This document shows positions 14,443 to 18,808 of a DNA stretch of 18,808 bases, one piece after another (the first letter of the stretch is position 1; every line of letters starts with the position of its first letter). Position numbers and translations under genes: made by a program. Origin of the DNA: Baffinella frigidus (taxonomy: Eukaryota > Cryptophyceae > Cryptomonadales > Baffinellaceae); NCBI GenBank assembly GCA_026770585.1, contig MU646571.1:231312-250119 (forward strand), written 5' to 3'. The notes beneath the pieces were generated by a model. The model saw only the letters and a list, made by a program, of their open reading frames with translations. It was not told where the DNA came from and did no database searches.

Positions 14443-15176
14443 AGAGTGGGAGGAGTCTCGGGGCAAACCGCTTCAGAAGCTCTGCGAGCTCCTCGCACCC
14501 CCGGCTCGCCAGATCCTTGAAAGGCAGCTTCAACGAATAAAACCATCAGTTTCGGACCAACAAAAATTACTGCACAAAGGCTTTACTATTACTAGTATGA
14601 CCTATTTGTGTAGTGATTTTCGTCACCAGCAACTAGTGTTTTTATTCGTTTCCACAGTTAAGAGTGGGTGGATTCTCAGGGCAAACCGCTTCAGAAGCTC
14701 TGCCAGCTCCTCGCACCCCCGGCTCGCCAGATCCTTGAAAGGCAGCTTCAACGAATAAAACCATCAGTTTCGGACCAACAAAAATTACTGCACAAAGGCT
14801 TTACTATTACTAGTATGACCTATTTGTGTAGTGATTTTCGTCACCAGCAACTAGTGTTTTTATTCGTTTCCACAGTTAAGAGTGGGTGGATTCTCAGGGC
14901 AAACCGCTTCAGAAGCTCTGCCAGCTCCTCGCACCCCCGGCTCGCCAGATCCTTGAAAGGCAGCTTCAACGAATAAAACCATCAGTTTCGGACCAACAAA
15001 AATTACTGCACAAAGGCTTTACTATTACTAGTATGACCTATTTGTGTAGTGATTTTCGTCACCAGCAACTAGTGTTTTTATTCGTTTCCACAGTTAAGAG
15101 TGGGTGGATTCTCAGGGCAAACCGCTTCAGAAGCTCTGCCAGCTCCTCGCACCCCCGGCTCGCCAGATCCTATTGA
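14443..15176. repeat. 218-bp tandem repeat, three units plus a partial
   Basis: Unit starts at 14443, 14661, 14879 and 15097 are exactly 218 bp apart; units 2 and 3 appear identical. Each unit is a ~75-bp LRR-like exon fragment (CTTCAGAAGCTCTGCCAGCT, CCCCCGGCTCGCCAGATCC), a 117-bp hairpin element, and TTCCACAGTTA. The last unit stops after the exon fragment with a small change (CCTATTGAAGGG). Plus-strand frames of 85-130 residues here only reflect the tandem copies. Confidence 0.9.
14533..14649. mobile_element. 117-bp imperfect hairpin element, carried in each 218-bp unit
   Basis: Left ACGAATAAAACCATCAGTT; the right end in reverse is ACGAATAAAAACACTAGTTG. Pairing continues with gaps through AAAAATTACTGCACAAA and AAAATCACTACACAAA almost to the centre. 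AT-rich and non-coding. Further copies at 14751-14867 and 14969-15085 come from the tandem duplication. It splits the GGCAGCTTCACCACC context seen intact at 15179 and 15590. Confidence 0.65.
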
Positions 15177-15192
15177 AGGGCAGCTTCACCAC

Positions 15193-15300
15193 CTAGCTCT
15201 GCCTGAGTTTTATTCTGGCTGATCCTCAAGGATTTCTATTTGCCCTTTTGCACCGAATTTCTGCTCGTAAATAGCCAGAGTAAAACTCAGGCAGAGCTAG
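15193..15300. mobile_element. Family 5 MITE, copy 3
   Basis: 108 bp. Left CTAGCTCTGCCTGAGTTTTA, right TAAAACTCAGGCAGAGCTAG, perfect over 20 bp. It is shorter than the copies at 1233 and 1570 because of a deletion near the right arm. No GCTCT duplication is present here. It separates two pieces of LRR-like exon. Confidence 0.8.
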
Positions 15301-15301
15301 G

Positions 15302-15427
15302 GAGTCTCGGAGCAGACCGCTTTAGAAGCTCGGCGAGCTCCTCGCACCCCCGGCTCGCCAGATCCTTGAAAGGCAGCTTGACCACCGGCTGCTGCCCCGG
15401 AAACGCCGATACCTTCGCTAGCGCCGC
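15302..15427 (-). CDS. GC-rich exon of LRR-like protein, interrupted by a MITE
   Basis: In reverse: CCACACACAG acceptor, then 42 codons AALAKVSAFPGQQPVVKLPF and KDLASRGCEELAELLKRSAP, RL, running directly into the family 5 element. The pattern LPFKDLNNRGCEELAELL fits a ribonuclease-inhibitor-type LRR. Third codon positions are G or C throughout, unlike the neighbours. Copies at 15565-15635 and in the 218-bp array are diverged. The downstream part of the exon was probably displaced by the MITE, so this copy is likely dead unless spliced around it. Confidence 0.5.
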
Positions 15428-15564
15428 CTGTGTGTGGAGGGGAAAGTTTATGGGGGCGGGGGGGGGGGGTTTATAGAAGGAAACGTGCGTTTATCACGGA
15501 TTTATGGAAGGGAAAGTAAGTGTATTGCGGATTTATGGAAGGAAGAGTGCGGTTTCTACGGATT
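15428..15564. repeat. G-rich spacer with TTTATGGAAGGNAA repeats
   Basis: Three copies of GGATTTATGGAAGGGAAAGT-type sequence after a G-run. No gene. Confidence 0.55.
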
Positions 15565-15635
15565 GCCAGATCCTTGAAGGGCAGCTTCACCACCGGCTGT
15601 TACCCCGGAAACGCCGCTACCTTCACTAGTGCCGC
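15565..15635 (-). pseudogene. Second copy of the LRR-like exon with in-frame stop
   Basis: In reverse: CCACAG acceptor, AALVKVAAFPG, then TAA in place of a glutamine codon, then QPVVKLPFKDLA. It aligns with 15302-15427; the nonsense change makes it a pseudogene. Confidence 0.6.
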
Positions 15636-15745
15636 CTGTGGGGGCAAGCATAAAAGAAATTTATTGAATGCCCGTAAAATCGCGAAATCCAGGGTATTGC
15701 AGAGCGGAATCCAGCCGAGCTCGACCGCAAGTTACCAGGGGTTGT

Positions 15746-15887
15746 CGCCACCAACCCTCACAACTTGGGCAAATCGAAAAGGTCAAAAACACCACATCCC
15801 CTTGGAGGCCGTCGGAATCCGACGGCCTTCAAGGAGATTTTTGGAGCAATTTTTCCCGATTTGCCCAGACTGTGAGGGTTGGTGGCG
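15746..15887. mobile_element. 142-bp TIR element with central palindrome
   Basis: Left CGCCACCAACCCTCACAACT, right TGTGAGGGTTGGTGGCG, with GGGCAAATCG also paired: arms of about 33 bp. A central near-perfect palindrome AGGCCGTCGGAATCCGACGG then CCT lies at 15806-15829. The architecture is that of the element at 13310 but the sequence is unrelated. No coding frame and no clear target duplication. Confidence 0.7.
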
Positions 15888-16035
15888 TTAATGGAGGGGG
15901 GGGGGCGCCGTTTGTTTACGGTTAGGGTTCAGGGTTCAGGGTTCAGGGTTCGCCTACACCCTAAACCCTAAACCCGACCCTGACCCCTGCACCCTGAACC
16001 CTGAACCCTAACCGTTTGTCGCGGGGGCGCCGTTT
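15888..16035. repeat. Head-to-head telomere-like inverted repeat
   Basis: GGTTAGGGTTCAGGGTTCAG at 15920 faces CCCTGAACCCTGAACCCTAA at 15991, with CCCTAAACCCTAAACCC between. The flanks also match: GGGGCGCCGTTTGTTTACGG before and CGGGGGCGCCGTTTACGGAG after, in direct orientation. Confidence 0.75.
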
Positions 16036-16039
16036 ACGG

Positions 16040-16320
16040 AGGGGAGGAAGCGTAGATCCCAAACGTCTATAGCAGGGTTCAAAATCTGTACAAAACTGAA
16101 GCCTGCATGGACATGTGGGATCCGTCGATGGAAATGTGGGATTTGTCACGCGGTTGATTTTTACGGATCGAACCCGGCATGGCCACCACGTTTATGGAGA
16201 TGAAAAAGCATGCACCCCAAACTTCTATGGACGGATTCAAAATGTGTACAAAACTGAAGCCAGCATAGACATGTGGGATTCGTTGATGTGGTATTCGTCA
16301 CGGGGTTGCCCCGTGGAGGA
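16040..16320. repeat. 158-bp direct duplication
   Basis: Copies at about 16045-16165 and 16200-16320 share CCCAAACNTCTATNG, TTCAAAATNTGTACAAAACT, GAAGCC, GACATGTGGGATNCGT and TTTGTCACGNGGTTG with changes. No protein is recognised. Confidence 0.65.
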
Positions 16321-16554
16321 TTGATTCATCTCCCTGGCACCCGACAGCTCAACGTGGTACGCGAAACAAACCGGTGCGTTTAGTGTTGAGGGTTTAGGGT
16401 CAGATTTACTGCGTCTTAGGTTAATGGGCCGACTTTTGACGAAAGTTGACGTTTGACGTAGTATTTTCATTTCCGGTGCGGGCTCGTTCTTGAGGCTCAT
16501 AGACATTGTATCACTCAACTCAAGGCTAAAGGGCCTATCTAGGACCTGTATCGA
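16321..16554. other. No gene recognised; family 2 core remnant
   Basis: GGGCCTATCTAGGACCTG at 16531-16548 matches the core of family 2 copy C without its ends, a possible MITE remnant. TTTTGACGAAAGTTGACGTTTGACG near 16433 resembles the CAAAAGTTGACG boxes of the element at 302-1129. Confidence 0.4.
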
Positions 16555-16840
16555 GAGTAATAAAGAAGAAGAAGAAGTTTAGGGTCAGAGTTCAGGGTTT
16601 AGGGTTTAGGGTTTCTGGCGCGAGGGGGCTGCGGCGGCTTGAGGGTTTATGGTTTATGGTTTAGGGTTTATGGTTTAGGGTTCAGGGTTCAGGGTTCAGG
16701 GTTTATGGTTTAGAGTTTAGGGTTTAGGGTTCAGGCTTTGGGGTTTCGCGTTTTGGGTTTCGGGTTTCGGGTTTCGGGTTCAGAGTTCAGGGTTCAGGGG
16801 TTCAGGGTCGGGTTTAGAGTTGAGGGTGTATGGTGTAGGG
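16555..16840. repeat. AATAAA-GAAGAAG motif and mixed telomere-like array
   Basis: GTAATAAAGAAGAAGAAGAA at 16557 is followed by heptamers of GGGTTTA, GGGTTTAT, GGGTTCA and then GGGTTTC. GCGCGAGGGGGCTGCGGCGG interrupts at 16619. It precedes the GC-rich coding-like region. Confidence 0.8.
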
Positions 16841-16862
16841 TGTATACAGTGTACGCCCTCTC

Positions 16863-17480
16863 CTCGCCGCGCCCCACAGCAGTCGTCACCACAGTCGGCG
16901 CCTCCGCTTCAACAGGGGGGGGCGGGGGCGTCGCTGGAACAGGCATCGCGACGAGGCTCGGGCCGTGGTGGGCCGCTGGCGGGGGCGGTGGCGCAGCTGC
17001 GGGAGGCGGGGCGGGCGGCGGTGCCGTGGGTTCCTGCGGCGCAGCTTCGTCAACGGGGGAGGGGCAAACTTCCGAAGGCGAGAGGTGGGTAGCGGACAGG
17101 CTGGATAAGGTGAGGAAATGCTGTCGGGATCCTCTGCTCCTTGAGCTGAGATGATTCCCAAGAGGAACGAGGATCGATCGGTCCTCACACCAGGATCTGC
17201 GCTGGAGCCGTGCGATGCTCTCGAGAAGGCTGTTCCCCACGAAAATCCCAGAGCGCTGCACCTGGAAAACGTGCGGGGAGGCACCTCGGGGTCCGAGAGC
17301 TTGAGGTCCTTGATCGACGGGCGTTTCGACATCTTCTTGGAGGCGTCGGGTGCTCGGTTTCAATTCTGCAGCGTGCACAGAAGCCCGTGGCAGCCGTTGC
17401 ACAGCGTCTGCCGCCCTCGCGAGACTATTCCGGGGAACTCCGCTACTAAAATATTCGGGGACCTCCGGTACTGAAAAATT
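16863..17480. other. GC-rich coding-like block, strand unresolved
   Basis: Plus strand: CCGCGCCCCACAG looks like an acceptor, followed by a GC-ended frame with QQSSPQSAPPLQQGGAG, open to about 17090. A separate frame from 17151 (MIPKRNEDRSVLTPGSA) stays open to 17474, and TTTCAATTCTGCAG at 17358-17371 is a second acceptor with RAQKPVAAVAQRLPP after it. A low-complexity Q/P-rich N-terminus would fit a Sec24-type protein encoded just downstream. Minus strand: a continuous frame (proline/alanine-rich near 16870-17060) ends at GTACAC, a donor form used elsewhere here. A 25-bp imperfect tandem duplication at 17434-17483 (CGGGGAACTCCGCTACTAAA) disrupts all frames. Confidence 0.35.
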
Positions 17481-17544
17481 GGGTAAAGTGGCCGGATCCA
17501 CTTTTGATCGCAGTGAGGACGTGGTGGGCTCGGGGCACCTTCCC

Positions 17545-18108
17545 ATGCTTCCATCGCACGAGCCGCCGCGCCAGCCGCAAGGCCATGCGGCACCACCTCT
17601 CGCTGCCATTGGCGCTCTCCACCACTCGGGTCCCTCTGGCGGCGTGCCCGGAGCGATGCAGGAGATTCTCGGGGATGTCGAGGACCCGCACACTCGGTTC
17701 TCCTCCACCGCGGTGCCGAACCGCAGCTCTCTCACGGTTCCCGGCGGGCTGCCATTCGGATTCGTTACTTCGCCGTTTGCCGGTCCAGAGGACGGGAGCA
17801 AGTGGCTTCGGCGCGAAGCCGAGCGCTGCCAGTCGTGCGGCGCCGTGCGGAACCTGTACGTTTCGGTGGAGACGCAAACAGGGCGCTGGGCGTGCAACTT
17901 CTGCCAGGGGGTCAACACGTCCGAGGACCTGAAGGGGCAGGGTGGCATCGAGGCGTGCCGCGAGCTGCGCGACGCGGTGATAGAGTACGCGGAGCCGTCC
18001 TCCACGGCGTTCGCGTCGGCAGAGTACCAGCCCAAGACGCATCTCTTCGTCGTCGACACCACGATGCGCGCGCGGGACCTGGAGGAGCTGCAGGCGACCC
18101 TCGTCGCG
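17545..18108 (+). CDS. Sec23/Sec24-family COPII coat protein, zinc-finger and start of trunk
   Basis: Sec23 and Sec24 form the inner COPII coat that makes ER-to-Golgi vesicles: Sec23 activates Sar1 and Sec24 binds cargo. This exon contains LPFGFVTSPFAGP, a zinc finger (CQSC, 19 residues, then CNFC; W three residues before the third Cys context GRWACNFC), and HLFVVDTT with DLEELQATLVA, the first strand and helix of the vWA-like trunk. FVVDT plus EELQ resembles Sec23; RFSSTAVPNRSSL before LPFG resembles Sec24, so the subfamily is open. The first ATG in frame is 17545, but the frame is open upstream to at least 17350 and the N-terminus may lie in earlier exons. The exon ends GCG before GTACAC, phase 0. 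Codons are strongly GC-ended. Confidence 0.75.
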
Positions 18109-18275
18109 GTACACCCGCAGCCACCACCTGTCCTGCAAAAAAAATCCTTTGACATAATTATTGTCGACCTCCGCCTTGCAACGGCTCATGTGCGGCTCCG
18201 AAAATAAGGAGAAAGCTAGGCGCCTGTGCGAATTATATTTTTAGCGCGCTGACGCGTGTCGCGCGACCCCCCCAG
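18109..18275 (+). other. Intron of the Sec23/Sec24-like gene
   Basis: 167 bp, GTACACCC at the start and CGACCCCCCCAG at the end. Removing it joins ELQATLVA to AVSALHSNDLIGLV in frame, which matches the Sec23 trunk without gaps. Reading through gives a stop at 18205. Its right 135 bp reappear in the second intron. Confidence 0.65.
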
Positions 18276-18338
18276 GCCGTCTCAGCGCTGCACTCCAACG
18301 ACCTGATCGGCCTGGTGGCGCACGACTCAGTCGTCCGC
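18276..18338 (+). CDS. Trunk exon, first tandem copy
   Basis: 21 codons: AVSALHSNDLIGLVAHDSVV then R. NDLIGLVAHDS corresponds to the second trunk strand of Sec23 (ALVGLITFG in animals). After CGC comes GTGAAATAA: read as a donor (GTGAAA) the exon is phase 0 at both ends; read through it stops after two residues. It differs from the second copy by S/G and H/Y changes. Probably a duplicate; it could be skipped, included, or used alternatively. Confidence 0.5.
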
Positions 18339-18513
18339 GTGAAATAATCCTTGGACATGATTATTGTTGACCGCGCCCGCCTCAGCAAGGCTCTTTCCGC
18401 GACTCGAAAATAAGGAGAAAGCTAGCTCCTCATTTCAACCCCCCCCAAAATAATTTAGACGCCTGTGCGATCATTGTTTTCGGCGCGCTGACACGTATCG
18501 CGCGCCCCCACAG
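18339..18513 (+). other. Second intron, partly a copy of the first
   Basis: 175 bp ending CGCGCCCCCACAG. It shares AATCCTTNGACATNATTATT, GAAAATAAGGAGAAAGCTAG, CGCCTGTGCGA and GCGCGCTGACNCGT with 18140-18265. A 35-bp stretch, CTCCTCATTTCAACC with a C-run and AATTTAGA, is extra in this copy. Confidence 0.6.
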
Positions 18514-18600
18514 GCGGTCGGAGCGCTGCACTCCAACGACCTGATCGGCCTGGTGGCGTACGACTCTGTCGTCCGCGTCTACGACCTGTCGAAGAGCGAC
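18514..18600 (+). CDS. Trunk exon, second tandem copy, intact
   Basis: 29 codons AVGALHSNDLIGLVAYDSVV then RVYDLSKSD. The tyrosine and the continuation VYDLSKSD fit the family (V-V-Q-V-H-E-L in animal Sec23), so this is the ancestral version. GTGGCT at 18601 is a candidate donor; beyond it the frame continues with residues that do not look like the family and then enters repeat DNA. The rest of the trunk, helical and gelsolin-like domains lie outside the window or are lost. Confidence 0.6.
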
Positions 18601-18659
18601 GTGGCTCCCCTTTCCCGTGTTTCCCTCGTCGTCTTAATTAATCCTCTTAATCTCATCTT

Positions 18660-18808
18660 TTTGAGAAAATCCCAAACCCCCAACACCAAACACCCAACAC
18701 CCAACACCAAACATCGAACATCGTACACCGAACACCGAAAACCCAACCCAAACACCAAACACCAAACATAAACACCAAACACCCAACACCAAACACCGAA
18801 CCCCAACC
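18660..18808. repeat. CCAACACCAAACACC telomere-like array
   Basis: Units of ACACCAA/ACACCCA with CACCGAA variants, C-rich on plus, running to the window edge. It sits where the next intron of the Sec23/Sec24-like gene would be. This short unit is not used in any other array here. Confidence 0.85.

Noticed and set aside
14363-15176. Plus-strand frames of 85-130 codons in the 218-bp array
   Set aside because: They include a hairpin element and run antisense to the LRR-like exon frame; similarity among them reflects tandem copying.
17446-18189. Further minus-strand and alternative plus frames over the Sec23/Sec24-like exon
   Set aside because: The zinc-finger and trunk motifs lie in one plus frame; the others are GC-driven shadows.

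Overview
The window looks like nuclear DNA of a eukaryote, most plausibly a microalga or other protist. The reasons are spliceosomal-type intron borders, abundant degenerate plant/alga-type telomere heptamers (TTTAGGG and variants) inside the sequence, many short TA-flanked inverted-repeat elements (MITEs), and a gene for a COPII coat protein of the Sec23/Sec24 family. I see no bacterial operon, no rRNA and no convincing tRNA. The species cannot be named from the sequence.

Layout. (1) 1-2.0 kb: degenerate repeats, a TIR-bounded element (302-1129) holding telomere-like DNA and one exon-like fragment, two copies of a CTAGCTCTGCC MITE (family 5), and one family 3 element. (2) 2.2-7.3 kb: a dense field of the family 1 MITE (terminus TA-CAGGGGTACCTC), interleaved with family 2 (TA-TCCCTTAAGTG) and a retroposon-like repeat with a 9-bp tail. 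(3) 7.1-8.7 kb: reverse-strand fragments of the last exon and 3'UTR of a leucine-rich-repeat-like (LRR-like) gene, repeated several times. (4) 8.7-13.1 kb: successive telomere-like arrays, each dominated by a different short unit, with degenerate 100-190 bp repeats and single LRR-unit exon fragments between them on the reverse strand. (5) 13.15-16.55 kb: two adjoining TIR elements, more LRR-like exon fragments, a 218-bp tandem array with a nested hairpin element, and further palindromic elements. (6) 16.55-18.8 kb: telomere-like DNA, a GC-rich block of unresolved strand, then the Sec23/Sec24-like gene on the plus strand. That gene has a recent tandem duplication of an intron plus its following exon, and it runs into another telomere-like array at the window end.

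Three themes link the regions. Most apparent introns begin GTAC or a close variant and consist of telomere-like repeats, so exons of LRR-like genes sit as islands in telomere-like DNA. Three MITE families with different ends share one core (CCTACNGTAGGGNCCTAGG). Within single MITEs the two arms carry matching changes that differ between copies. An internal empty site shows that family 1 duplicates TA on insertion. Apart from the Sec23/Sec24-like exons and a few GC-rich LRR-like exons, most long open frames here come from repeats.
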